This document shows, in pieces, positions 32,967-40,953 of a DNA stretch of 42,828 nt. Location of the stretch: the NCBI RefSeq assembly GCF_030733205.1, contig NZ_JASHJL010000045.1, positions 1 to 42,828 on the forward strand. Reading direction: 5' to 3'. The notes beneath the pieces were generated by a model, which made no database searches, was not told where the DNA came from, and saw nothing but the letters and a program-made list of their open reading frames with translations. This stretch comes from Mameliella sp. MMSF_3455 (GTDB taxonomy: Bacteria > Pseudomonadota > Alphaproteobacteria > Rhodobacterales > Rhodobacteraceae). Numbering within the stretch: the first letter of the stretch is position 1; every line of letters starts with the position of its first letter. A program made the translations under genes and the position numbers.

Positions 32967-34019
32967 ATGCTTGATATGGGCAAGACGGCGCCGCTCACTC
33001 TGGAGGTGACAGAGCGTGTTCGGGAAAGTCGAAACGTCCTGTCTTTCCGGTTCAAGGTGGTGAAGGGTGAAATAGCGCCCTTCATCCCCGGCCAATACCT
33101 TCCCATTCGTCTTGGTCTGCCGGAGCGGCCGATATCGACCTATACGATATCCTCCGACCCGCGCGACCGCAGCGGTTACAGGATCAGCGTCAAGCTGGAG
33201 CCAGAGGGGAAGGGGGGCTCTCGCCATTTGCACGAGGTTGGCGAGGTCGGCGCTCGGTTCCCGGCTGAGCGGCCACGGGGGACGTTTGTCCTGGAAGATG
33301 ATGAGCGTCCGGTCCTGTTGCTTACCGGCGGGATCGGTGTGACGCCGGCGCTGGCGATGCTGTCTGAACTGGCCCGACAGCCGGATCGGCCGACGTGGTT
33401 TGTGCATGCCTGCCGGAATGCAGAAGAGCACTCCTTCGCTGCCGAGGTGAAGGTGCTGGCAGAGGCCGCCCCGAACGTAACCACGCATGTCGCCTATGCC
33501 GAAGGAGACGAGGAGGATATCGCCGACGGACGTTGCCAGTCCGTCGGACTACTCGACCGCGAGACGCTGCGCAGGCTGTTGCCGCTAGACGCCTATCGCG
33601 TCTACCTCTGTGGGCCGGACGGATTCATGAAGGCGATGCGGGCGGAACTGGTCAGCCTTGGCGTGCCGGACAGCGAAATTCACCAGGAGTCTTTTGGCGG
33701 AGCCGTTGCCGATGGCTCGCAACGTGAGCCGTCTGGCCGACCTGCGGCGGCGTCGGACGGGGCCGGTCCCGTGGTCAGATTTGCGCGGTCGGACCTCGAA
33801 GTCACTTGGGACGGATCGAGCGGAACCCTCCTTGAATTCGCCGAGGCGCAGGGGTTGGCGCCGAACTTTGAATGCCGTGACGGTATCTGCGGCACCTGTG
33901 CTTGCCGGAAGATCTCAGGCGAGATTTCTTATGCCGAAGAGCCGCTCGATTCGCCCGGAGAGGAGTATGTCCTCTTGTGTTGCTCGTTTCCGAAAGGGGA
34001 CGTGACTCTCGATTTGTGA
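32967..34019 (+). CDS. VanB-like oxygenase reductase (FMN/FAD, NAD and plant-type 2Fe-2S domains)
   Basis: A 350-residue electron-transfer protein passing electrons from NAD(P)H to the Rieske oxygenase. GGAGG at 32955-32959 lies seven bases before ATG 32967; an in-frame ATG at 32934, overlapping the oxygenase stop, is less likely. Domain order: flavin domain (RPISTYTISS), NAD domain (LLLTGGIGVTPALAMLSEL; VYLCGPDGFM), then a ferredoxin domain with C303-x4-C308-x2-C311 and a distal Cys at 338/339 (ECRDGICGTCACR; LLCCSF). This order is that of phthalate-dioxygenase-reductase/VanB proteins. It is the second gene of the pair and completes a two-component system. Confidence 0.89.
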   Translation: MLDMGKTAPLTLEVTERVRESRNVLSFRFKVVKGEIAPFIPGQYLPIRLGLPERPISTYTISSDPRDRSGYRISVKLEPEGKGGSRHLHEVGEVGARFPAERPRGTFVLEDDERPVLLLTGGIGVTPALAMLSELARQPDRPTWFVHACRNAEEHSFAAEVKVLAEAAPNVTTHVAYAEGDEEDIADGRCQSVGLLDRETLRRLLPLDAYRVYLCGPDGFMKAMRAELVSLGVPDSEIHQESFGGAVADGSQREPSGRPAAASDGAGPVVRFARSDLEVTWDGSSGTLLEFAEAQGLAPNFECRDGICGTCACRKISGEISYAEEPLDSPGEEYVLLCCSFPKGDVTLDL

Positions 34020-34027
34020 CGCTCTTC

Positions 34028-34064
34028 GCACAATGATCCCTCAAAATCTGCTCAAAAATTGTGC
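34028..34064. promoter_or_regulatory. Promoter region of the TTT transporter with a spaced GCACAAT/ATTGTGC dyad
   Basis: The 293-bp gap 34020-34312 is AT-rich in its second half and must contain the transporter promoter. It includes a perfect but widely spaced inverted repeat: GCACAAT at 34028-34034 and ATTGTGC at 34058-34064, centres 30 bp apart. This could be a pair of regulator half-sites or chance. No gene is seen in this stretch. Confidence 0.3.
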
Positions 34065-34312
34065 AGATCCAGAGTGGGGTCATGGGGCGCACGAAAAAAA
34101 CATGCAGCGGGGAATATTGTTTCTATGCAAATGAATTTTTCCGCGCTTTTATGTGACGAGACGATGAAGAACGCCGCCAACCGGCCGCGGAAAAACTAGG
34201 AAAATCTGCCTTGGAATGAGGGGCAATAGCGAATGTCGCGGGCTGCGAGGCGGGCCGTGAACAGGTGGGATGTGCCTGCCGAAATCAACAGGGAAACGAC
34301 GAAAGGAACGCC

Positions 34313-35299
34313 ATGAAACGCCGTCAACTCTTCGCTACCGTCACGGGGCTGATGACGCTTGCCAGCCTCCCGATGACGTCCGCGCTGGCGCAGGATGCCT
34401 ATCCCAGCGAGCCGATCCACATCACGGTCGTCTGGCCGGCCGGTGGCGGGCATGACCTGGTCGGGCGCCTGATCGGCCATGAGCTGTCCGAGATCATGGA
34501 TACCGCGGTCGTGGTCGACAACGTGACCGGTGCCGGTGGCTCGACCGGCATCCGCCACATCGCCGAGGCAGACCCGGATGGCTACACCATTGGCGTGATG
34601 GGCCTGCATGCCGTGTCGCAATCCTTCATGAACCCTGCAGCACCCAAGCTCGACGGTCTGGACCCGATCGCCTACATCAGCGACGAACCTGGCGCCATTG
34701 AGGTGAGCGTCGACATGGGGATCGATACGCTTGACGACTACATCGCCGCGATGAAGTCGGACCCGATGTCGCTGATGAACGGCAATGATCCGCAGGGCGG
34801 CAACTCCTTCATCTTCGCGAGCGTCATCCCGGACGCTCTGGGCGTGAACATGATGAAGCTCCCCTATCCCGGGCATGCCCCCACCGTGACCGCCTTGCTG
34901 ACCGGCGAGGTCCAGACGGCGACGCTTCCGATCCCGCCGATCCTCGAACACGCCAAGGCCGGAAAGGTGAAGGTGCTCGGGGTCGCTGCGGAACAGCGCC
35001 ATCCGCAATTGCCTGACGTTCCCACGTTCAAGGAGCAGGGCTACGACATCGTGGTGAATGATTTCGTCATGCTGGTGGCGCCGGTCGGTATCCCGCAGGA
35101 TGTCCGGGCCAAGCTGGAAGAGGGATTGCTCAAGGCAATCAAGAGTGCCGGCTTTACCTCTGCCGCAGCGGAAAACGGCATGGTGCTGCGTCCGGGAGGT
35201 GCCGACATGGCGGCGGAGGAGCTCGCGAAACAGGTTGAGCTTGTCTACCCTATCCTGGAGCAAGCCGACCTTGTTGCCGAGGAACTGAAGCGGAAGTGA
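34313..35299 (+). CDS. tctC: TctC/Bug-family periplasmic binding protein of a TTT transporter
   Basis: A 328-residue extracytoplasmic solute receptor. ATG 34313 follows AAAGGA (34302-34307) and gives a signal peptide (MKRRQLFATVTGLMTLASLPMTSALAQ). Seen: the Bug-family N-terminal signature YPSEPIHITVVWPAGGGHDLVGRLIG and DNVTGAGGSTGIRHIAEADPDGYT, then LTGEVQTATLPIPPILEHAKAGKVKVLGVAAEQRHP near the middle. These receptors bind carboxylates such as citrate, nicotinate-like and phthalate-type acids. With TctB and TctA following, this is a complete tripartite tricarboxylate transporter, placed between a Rieske oxygenase and nic genes. Confidence 0.9.
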   Translation: MKRRQLFATVTGLMTLASLPMTSALAQDAYPSEPIHITVVWPAGGGHDLVGRLIGHELSEIMDTAVVVDNVTGAGGSTGIRHIAEADPDGYTIGVMGLHAVSQSFMNPAAPKLDGLDPIAYISDEPGAIEVSVDMGIDTLDDYIAAMKSDPMSLMNGNDPQGGNSFIFASVIPDALGVNMMKLPYPGHAPTVTALLTGEVQTATLPIPPILEHAKAGKVKVLGVAAEQRHPQLPDVPTFKEQGYDIVVNDFVMLVAPVGIPQDVRAKLEEGLLKAIKSAGFTSAAAENGMVLRPGGADMAAEELAKQVELVYPILEQADLVAEELKRK

Positions 35300-35306
35300 C
35301 GCCCGC

Positions 35307-35333
35307 AAACGGGGCGGTGACTGCGCCCCGTTT
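35307..35333 (+). other. Strong stem-loop after the TctC gene
   Basis: AAACGGGGCG (35307-35316) and CGCCCCGTTT (35324-35333) form a perfect 10-bp stem with a seven-base loop, eight bases after the tctC stop. It resembles a terminator (with TTTCC after), but tctB and tctA follow without a new promoter-like gap. Partial termination or mRNA stabilisation would give more binding protein than permease. Confidence 0.6.
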
Positions 35334-35359
35334 CCAAAATCACGAAACAGGAGCCAGCC

Positions 35360-35875
35360 ATGACACCGCCCATCGAGGGATCCGCCCGCAAGACCTTTGC
35401 AGCCGGCCTTTTCTTTCTCCTTCTGGCGGGTGCGGGTTGGCTTCTGCTCCGACACAGCATCACGCTGTTTTCGGGAAACCAGATGCCAGGTGACCCTGGG
35501 CCCTTCTTCCTGTCCCAGTTGTGCCTGACAATTCTCGCACTCGCGGGCGTCCTTCTGCTGGTGTTCGGGGGCTGGAGCTGGGCGCGCGAGACGCGCACAC
35601 ACAGACACACAGAGGCCATGGTGAACACGGTGAGGGAGTGGTCGCTCTCGGCCGGTTTCGTGCTGACATTGCTGGCGATGCCGGCAGCGATGCGCCTGCT
35701 GGGGACGCCTGCCGCAGTGGCGCTCTTTTCCATCGGCTGGATCTACGTACTGCTCGTCTCCATCAGCGGCCATTCGTGGCGAAACCTGATCGAGGCGACG
35801 GCCTTCGGTGCGGCCACCGCCGTGTTCATCCATCTGTTCTTCGTGCGTCTACTGACGCTCCCGCTGCCCGTTTGA
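35360..35875 (+). CDS. tctB: TctB-family small permease of the TTT transporter
   Basis: A 171-residue membrane protein with four hydrophobic helices, the standard size and topology for TctB. The first is KTFAAGLFFLLLAGAGWLLLR, and the last is a C-terminal AAVFIHLFFVRLLTLPLP segment with the F-x-x-x-L pattern of the family. Sequence conservation in this family is weak, so the call depends on its place between tctC and tctA. CAGGAG precedes the ATG at 35360. The spacing to tctA is 15 bp. Confidence 0.85.
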   Translation: MTPPIEGSARKTFAAGLFFLLLAGAGWLLLRHSITLFSGNQMPGDPGPFFLSQLCLTILALAGVLLLVFGGWSWARETRTHRHTEAMVNTVREWSLSAGFVLTLLAMPAAMRLLGTPAAVALFSIGWIYVLLVSISGHSWRNLIEATAFGAATAVFIHLFFVRLLTLPLPV

Positions 35876-35890
35876 GAGAGGGTCGAACCG

Positions 35891-37429
35891 ATGTTGCTTG
35901 AATCGTTCTTCACTGTGCTCGCCGATTTCGCCACGAGCCCTGCCATGTTGGGTCTCGTCGGGCTTGGCGCAATCCTCGGACTGGTGCTGGGGGCAATACC
36001 GGGAATTTCATCGACTATGGCGCTGGCAATCCTCATGCCGGTGACCTTTACGATGGAACCCGGTGTGGCAATCCTGTTCCTGATCTCGGTTTTCATGTCG
36101 AGCGTCTACGGCGGTTCGATATCGGCCATCCTGATGAAATTGCCTGGCACGCCGGCGTCGATCTTTACCCAGATCGACGGCTATCCGATGGCGCAGAGCG
36201 GTCGGGCCGGCCACGCCCTGAACTACGCGTTGGTGGCTTCTACGGTCGGCGGCATGGTCGGCCTGGCCTTGCTTGTCGTGCTGGCCCCCGTGCTGGCGGA
36301 TTTCGCGACGAATTTCCGCAGCCCCGAATTTGCCGCCGTGGCGCTGTTCGGCATCGTCATGTTGTCCTTCGCGTCGAACGGCTCGACCCTGGTGGCCAGC
36401 GTGGTCGGCTTCGTCGGCATCTTGCTGGGCATGGTGGGCTTCGATGCGCTGACGGATGCACAGCGGATGACGATGAACCAACCCATGCTGCAATCGGGCT
36501 TGAATCTGATCCCTGTCATCATCGGGTTGTTCGGCTTGGGTGAGATCCTGCAGAACCTCGTGCGCTTTGGTGACGCGCCAACGGCGCGACCTGCCATTGG
36601 CAAGGTGATGCTGCCGATTGCAGAATTGGCCAGGCGCTGGAAAGTCATGCTGCGGGGCTCGGTGATCGGCACGTTCATCGGGGCAATTCCGGCGGCGGGA
36701 TCCGCGGTGGCGGTTTCCATCGCCTATGCCCAGGAGCGGCGGTTGTCGAAAGAGCCCGAGACATTCGGCACCGGCCATCCTGACGGCCTCGTTGCGCCGG
36801 AGGCCGCAAACTCCGCTTCCGTCGGTGGCTCGCTCATTCCCTTGATCGCGCTGGGCGTTCCGGGAGACACCATCACCGCCGTTCTGATGGGCGCGTTGAT
36901 GGTGCATGGCCTGACGCCCGGGCCCTTGCTCTTTGCCAATGACCCGACATTCGTGTCCTGGATCTATGTCTCGGTGCTTCTGGCGCTGGTGGCGACGCTG
37001 GTTCTGGGCCTTGGCATGATCCGTGCTGCCGTGCTGGTGACGCGCATTCCGCCGCAACTGATGTATGTCTTTATCGCAGTGTTTTGCGTTATCGGCGCCT
37101 TTGCAATCCGCAATGACATGAACGACGTCTACGTGATGATTGCCTTCGGTGTGGTCGGCTTCGTCTTTTCGCGCATCGGCTTGCCGGTGACGCCGCTGGC
37201 CTTCGGGCTGATCCTCGGCCCGATACTGGAAGAAAACCTGCGGCGCAGCCTGATGATTAGCCAGGGGTCGTGGAAGATCTTCATCGATCGGCCGATCTCG
37301 GCAACTTTGCTTGGTGTCTGCGTCCTTCTGGTGGCCTTGCCGTTGATCACCGCGTTGCTGCACCGCCTCCAGGGATCGCTTGCCGGCAAGAAGAGCGAAA
37401 ACATTCCCAAAAATTACCCTGGTGAGTAA
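35891..37429 (+). CDS. tctA: TctA-family large permease of the TTT transporter
   Basis: A 512-residue integral membrane protein with about eleven or twelve helices. The two TctA signature repeats are clear: GLVLGAIPGISSTMALAILMP near the N-terminus and GTFIGAIPAAGSAVAVSIAYAQE at about residue 255. GGSLIPLIALGVPGDTITAVLMGALMVHGLTPGPLLF is also highly characteristic. It is the transporting subunit, working with TctB and the TctC receptor through proton or sodium symport. The carboxylate carried is probably the substrate of the pyridine pathway, by position. Confidence 0.92.
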   Translation: MLLESFFTVLADFATSPAMLGLVGLGAILGLVLGAIPGISSTMALAILMPVTFTMEPGVAILFLISVFMSSVYGGSISAILMKLPGTPASIFTQIDGYPMAQSGRAGHALNYALVASTVGGMVGLALLVVLAPVLADFATNFRSPEFAAVALFGIVMLSFASNGSTLVASVVGFVGILLGMVGFDALTDAQRMTMNQPMLQSGLNLIPVIIGLFGLGEILQNLVRFGDAPTARPAIGKVMLPIAELARRWKVMLRGSVIGTFIGAIPAAGSAVAVSIAYAQERRLSKEPETFGTGHPDGLVAPEAANSASVGGSLIPLIALGVPGDTITAVLMGALMVHGLTPGPLLFANDPTFVSWIYVSVLLALVATLVLGLGMIRAAVLVTRIPPQLMYVFIAVFCVIGAFAIRNDMNDVYVMIAFGVVGFVFSRIGLPVTPLAFGLILGPILEENLRRSLMISQGSWKIFIDRPISATLLGVCVLLVALPLITALLHRLQGSLAGKKSENIPKNYPGE

Positions 37430-37495
37430 TTAAACTTGAGGATTTGCCTGTGCAACGGCTAGTAGGGGGGGGGACTCTGAAAACCGGATAGCGCC

Positions 37496-38164
37496 ATGAC
37501 CTCAACAAGCCAACGTCGTAAACCGGGGCGCCCAAAGGGCGGGCCGGAACTCCGCGAGGTGATCCTGGACCGGGCCGAATTGCTGTTTGCCGATCATGGG
37601 TTCAATGGCGCCAAGGTACGGGACATCGCGACGGAGGCCGGAGTCAACCAGGCCCTCGTCCGTTACTATTTTGGCTCCAAGCAGGATCTGTTCGATGCGG
37701 TGGTTCGCCGGCGTGGAAGTGTGATTTCGGGCGCACGGCATGTGCTGCTGGACGAGCTTCTGTCGCGCGATGTGGCGCCAACCGTTGCGGAATTGGTGCG
37801 ATGCTATCTAAAGCCGCAATGGGACATGAAAAATTCCGGCCCAAACGGCGCGGCATTTGTCCGCCTTCAGGCGCGTTTGCACGCCGAGCAGGAAGAGCAC
37901 GCCTTTCGTCTGCGGCGCGAAGTCTATGATGCGTCCGTCAAGCGATACATCGAGGCGCTTTCAGAGATCTTGCCCGAGATTCCGAAAGAGGTGATCTCGA
38001 CCAGGATGGCCTTTGCCGTGGGTACATACATGTTCATGCTGAACGATCTCGGGCGCATCAACGATCTGACCGACGGTCAGGTCGGGGACCTCGGCGGCGC
38101 CGCGCTTCTGGATCAACTTGTTACCTTCATTTCCGCAGGTCTTGCTGCACCGCTGAGCACCTGA
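37496..38164 (+). CDS. TetR-family transcriptional regulator
   Basis: A 222-residue TetR-type repressor. The N-terminal HTH is clear (AELLFADHGFNGAKVRDIATEAGVNQALVRYYFGSKQDLFDAVV, about residues 28-71). The C-terminal ligand-binding helical domain is about 140 residues. It lies 66 bp after the TctA gene and 102 bp before nicE, between transporter and lower-pathway genes. A run of eight Gs precedes it (about 37465-37473), and there is no good ribosome site. It may control the nicEDXF operon through the palindrome-like site at 38181. Confidence 0.89.
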   Translation: MTSTSQRRKPGRPKGGPELREVILDRAELLFADHGFNGAKVRDIATEAGVNQALVRYYFGSKQDLFDAVVRRRGSVISGARHVLLDELLSRDVAPTVAELVRCYLKPQWDMKNSGPNGAAFVRLQARLHAEQEEHAFRLRREVYDASVKRYIEALSEILPEIPKEVISTRMAFAVGTYMFMLNDLGRINDLTDGQVGDLGGAALLDQLVTFISAGLAAPLST

Positions 38165-38180
38165 CGGCCCTGCTGCTCAA

Positions 38181-38192
38181 ATACATTTGTGT
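38181..38192. promoter_or_regulatory. ATACATTTGTGT site before nicE (second copy of the 30460 palindrome)
   Basis: This 12-mer differs at one base from the perfect palindrome ATACATTTGTAT at 30460-30471, and the flanking A is shared as well. It lies in the 102-bp AT-rich gap between tetR and nicE, a likely promoter. Shared sites at two promoters of the island suggest one regulator for both. Confidence 0.4.
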
Positions 38193-38266
38193 GCTAACGA
38201 TTTTTGTTGAAATTATACCGTCGAGTAATTATCCGGAATGTGACGTTGATTTCAGAGGCGAGAATC

Positions 38267-39016
38267 ATGACCCCGATCCGAGTTGGCCAGATCGTGCCGA
38301 GTTCGAATGTTACGATGGAGACAGAGATCCCCGCGCTTTTGCGTGCCCGAGAGACGGTCTTCCCGGAGCGTTTCACGTTTCATTCCTCGCGGATGCGGAT
38401 GAAGCACGTAACCAAGGAAGAGCTTGCGGCGATGGATGCGGACAGCGACCGTTGTGCACTCGAACTCTCGGACGCGAAGGTGGACGTGATGGGCTATGCC
38501 TGCCTCGTTGCCATCATGTCGATGGGACACGGCTATCACCGTACTTCGCAAGAGCGACTGCGCGGCGTGACACGGGACAATGACGCGGAGACACCGGTTG
38601 TCACCTCTGCTGGCGCCCTGGTCGAGGGAATCAAGGCGATCGGGGCCCAAAAGGTCGCCGTGGTCGCGCCCTACATGAAGCCGCTGACCGAGATGGTGGT
38701 GGACTACATCCGCAACGAGGGCATCGAGGTGGTCACCTGGCGCGCGCTGGAAATCCAGGACAACCTCGCCGTTGCGGCGCATGACCCGACGAACCTGCCC
38801 GGGATCGTCGCGGATATGGACACCTCCGGCGTCGACGCGGTGGTGCTCTCGGCCTGTGTCCAGATGCCCTCGCTGCCGGCGGTTTCCACCGTCGAGGCGC
38901 AAGTCGCCAAGCCGGTGCTGACAGCAGCCATCGCCACAACCTGGCAGATGCTCAAGGCGCTTGATCTGGAAACCCGCGTTCCGGGCGGCGGCACGCTGCT
39001 TTCCGGCGCCTACTGA
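38267..39016 (+). CDS. nicE: Maleate cis-trans isomerase (NicE), Asp/Glu racemase superfamily
   Basis: A 249-residue cytoplasmic isomerase converting maleate to fumarate, the last step of the nicotinate lower pathway. ATG 38267 is used (AGAGGCGAG upstream); the frame is open from 38204. The two catalytic cysteines are Cys79 (MGYACLVAIM) and Cys197 (LSACVQMPS), three positions before the Cys82/Cys200 I recall for P. putida NicE. N-terminal VGQIVPSSNVTMETEIP is the classic maleate-isomerase beginning. It is the first gene of the nicE-D-X-F run; fumarate enters the TCA cycle. Confidence 0.88.
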   Translation: MTPIRVGQIVPSSNVTMETEIPALLRARETVFPERFTFHSSRMRMKHVTKEELAAMDADSDRCALELSDAKVDVMGYACLVAIMSMGHGYHRTSQERLRGVTRDNDAETPVVTSAGALVEGIKAIGAQKVAVVAPYMKPLTEMVVDYIRNEGIEVVTWRALEIQDNLAVAAHDPTNLPGIVADMDTSGVDAVVLSACVQMPSLPAVSTVEAQVAKPVLTAAIATTWQMLKALDLETRVPGGGTLLSGAY

Positions 39017-39026
39017 GGAGGGTGAC

Positions 39027-39812
39027 ATGAGCTTTGGATACAACATTCACGCCAACGGCATCCGCCAGCACCTGATCCGCTGGGACGGGCCCGAAGGGGC
39101 ACCGCAACTGCTGTTGATTCCGGGCATCACCTCGCCCGCGATCACCTGGGGATTTGTCGCTGAACGGCTGGCGCAGCGCTTTGAGGTGCATGTGCTGGAC
39201 GTGCGCGGCCGTGGCCTGTCGGAGAGCGGTGACCTGGATTACACGCTGGACGCCATGGCCGACGATGCCATCGCGGTGGCGCGGACACTGCGGCAACCAA
39301 TCATCCTTGGCCATTCCATGGGGGCGCGCATCGCCATCCGCGCCAATGCCCGCGACCCCGAACCCTTCGACGGGTATATCCTGGTCGATCCGCCGATGTC
39401 GGGGCCGGGGCGCCGTGCCTATCCGTCGAAATGGCCGTGGTACAGCGACAGCATCCATATGGCAGCGCGGGGCTGCTCGGTCGAGGAGATGCGCGCCTTC
39501 TGCCCGACCTGGACCGACGAGCAGGTCGCCCTGCGCGCGGAGTGGCTGCATACCTGCCACTGGGGGGCAATCCGCATCGCCTTCGACGGCTTCCACACCG
39601 ACGACATCCACCAGGACCTGCCGAAGATCGACAAGCCCGCGCGGCTGGTCATCGCCGGCGGCGCCACCGTGGTCGACGAAGCCGACCAGGCAGAGGTCGC
39701 GCAGCTGAACCCCAAGATCGAACAGCGCATCGTGCCGAAGGCCGGCCACATGATCCCCTGGGACAGCCTCGACGGCTTCCTGGACGCGGTCATGGATTTC
39801 GACGCCCGATAA
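39027..39812 (+). CDS. nicD: N-formylmaleamate deformylase (NicD), alpha/beta hydrolase
   Basis: A 261-residue alpha/beta hydrolase that splits N-formylmaleamate into maleamate and formate. ATG 39027 follows GAGGAGG. The catalytic triad is Ser97 (LGHSMGAR), Asp121 (LVDPPMSG) and His241 (AGHMIPWD). All are four positions before the P. putida NicD triad I recall (Ser101, Asp125, His245), an unusually good fit. Other features: IPGITSPAITWGF oxyanion region and LDVRGRGLSES. It lies 10 bp after nicE and 23 bp before nicX, whose product is its substrate. Confidence 0.88.
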   Translation: MSFGYNIHANGIRQHLIRWDGPEGAPQLLLIPGITSPAITWGFVAERLAQRFEVHVLDVRGRGLSESGDLDYTLDAMADDAIAVARTLRQPIILGHSMGARIAIRANARDPEPFDGYILVDPPMSGPGRRAYPSKWPWYSDSIHMAARGCSVEEMRAFCPTWTDEQVALRAEWLHTCHWGAIRIAFDGFHTDDIHQDLPKIDKPARLVIAGGATVVDEADQAEVAQLNPKIEQRIVPKAGHMIPWDSLDGFLDAVMDFDAR

Positions 39813-39835
39813 ACCTCATACAGGGAGGATCCGTG

Positions 39836-40867
39836 ATGGATCATGCAAGCTTTACAGATATCTGCCTGCACCAGCTGAAGATGTCCGGCGTGCGGAAAGA
39901 CGAACGCCTGATCGTGCTGACCCAGGGCAATGAACGCCTGGACTACGCCGATGCCTTCATGGCCGCGGGCCGCATCCTGGGCGCCAACATGTATCACATG
40001 CGCCTGCCGGCGCCGCCTGTCGTCGGGGCCTGGGCTGTGGGGCAGACCGGCCTCGCGGCGATGCCCGAGGCGGTCGAGGCGCTGAAGAACTGTGACATGC
40101 TGATCGACTGCGTGTTCCTGCTGTTCAGCCCGGAACAGTTCGCAATCCAGGACGCGGGCACCCGGATCTTGACCGCGGTGGAGCCGCCCGAGCTGCTGGC
40201 CCGGATGCTGCCCAGCCAGGAACTGCGCGAGAAGGTCGAGATCGGCGCCGAGTATCTGGCGAAGGCCAAGGTGATGCGCATTACCTCGCCGCATGGCACC
40301 GATGTCACCTACAAGCTCAACACCTATCCCACCGTGGCCGAATACGCCTGCACCGACGAACCGGGCCGCTGGGACCACTGGCCCTCGGGCTTCGTCTTCA
40401 CCGGCGGGGACGATGACGGCGTGGACGGGCAGATCGTGGTGGCGCCGGGCGACGTGCTCTTGCCGCAGAACATGTACGTGCGCGACCCGATCACCTACAC
40501 GATCGAGAAGGGCTGGATCACCGATATCCGCGGCGGGCTGGATGCGGAACTGGTCAAGTCCTACATGGCCGCTTTCGACGACCCGCGCGGCATGGGGATG
40601 AGCCACGTAGGCTGGGGCATGAACCGCGATGCGCACTGGCACGGCATGACCCCGGGCGAATTCCCCGGCGGCATGGGCATGGAGCCGCGCAGCTTCTACG
40701 GCAACGTGATGTTTTCGACCGGGCCCAACAATGAACTGGGCGGCCCGAACGACACCGCCTGCCACCTGGATATCCCGATGCGCGGCTGCTCGCTCTTCCT
40801 CGACGACGAGCCGATCGTGATCGACGGCGATCTCGTCGTGAAGGAGATGCAGATCGCGCGCCGCTGA
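39836..40867 (+). CDS. nicX: 2,5-dihydroxypyridine 5,6-dioxygenase (NicX)
   Basis: A 343-residue Fe(II) extradiol-type ring-cleavage dioxygenase that opens 2,5-dihydroxypyridine to N-formylmaleamate. It belongs to an M29-aminopeptidase-like fold, not to the classical extradiol families. AGGGAGG precedes ATG 39836. Candidate metal ligands are His257 (MSHVGWGMN) and the His310-Leu-Asp312 motif (CHLDIPMR). These lie eight positions before His265, His318 and Asp320 of P. putida NicX as I recall. It is the diagnostic enzyme of the pathway and shows that the substrate handled by the island is 2,5-dihydroxypyridine or a close analogue. Confidence 0.9.
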   Translation: MDHASFTDICLHQLKMSGVRKDERLIVLTQGNERLDYADAFMAAGRILGANMYHMRLPAPPVVGAWAVGQTGLAAMPEAVEALKNCDMLIDCVFLLFSPEQFAIQDAGTRILTAVEPPELLARMLPSQELREKVEIGAEYLAKAKVMRITSPHGTDVTYKLNTYPTVAEYACTDEPGRWDHWPSGFVFTGGDDDGVDGQIVVAPGDVLLPQNMYVRDPITYTIEKGWITDIRGGLDAELVKSYMAAFDDPRGMGMSHVGWGMNRDAHWHGMTPGEFPGGMGMEPRSFYGNVMFSTGPNNELGGPNDTACHLDIPMRGCSLFLDDEPIVIDGDLVVKEMQIARR

Positions 40868-40953
40868 GCGCGGCCCGTTCCCCCAGTCAGCGCCGTCTCT
40901 GTCCGGGTCCCGCGATCCGGCGGGGCGGACGCGCCCCTCCGGAGTTACACGAG

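Noticed and set aside
37460-37480. G-run before the tetR gene as a regulatory element
   Set aside because: A homopolymer run can be a sequencing or slippage feature; no symmetry or known motif was found around it.
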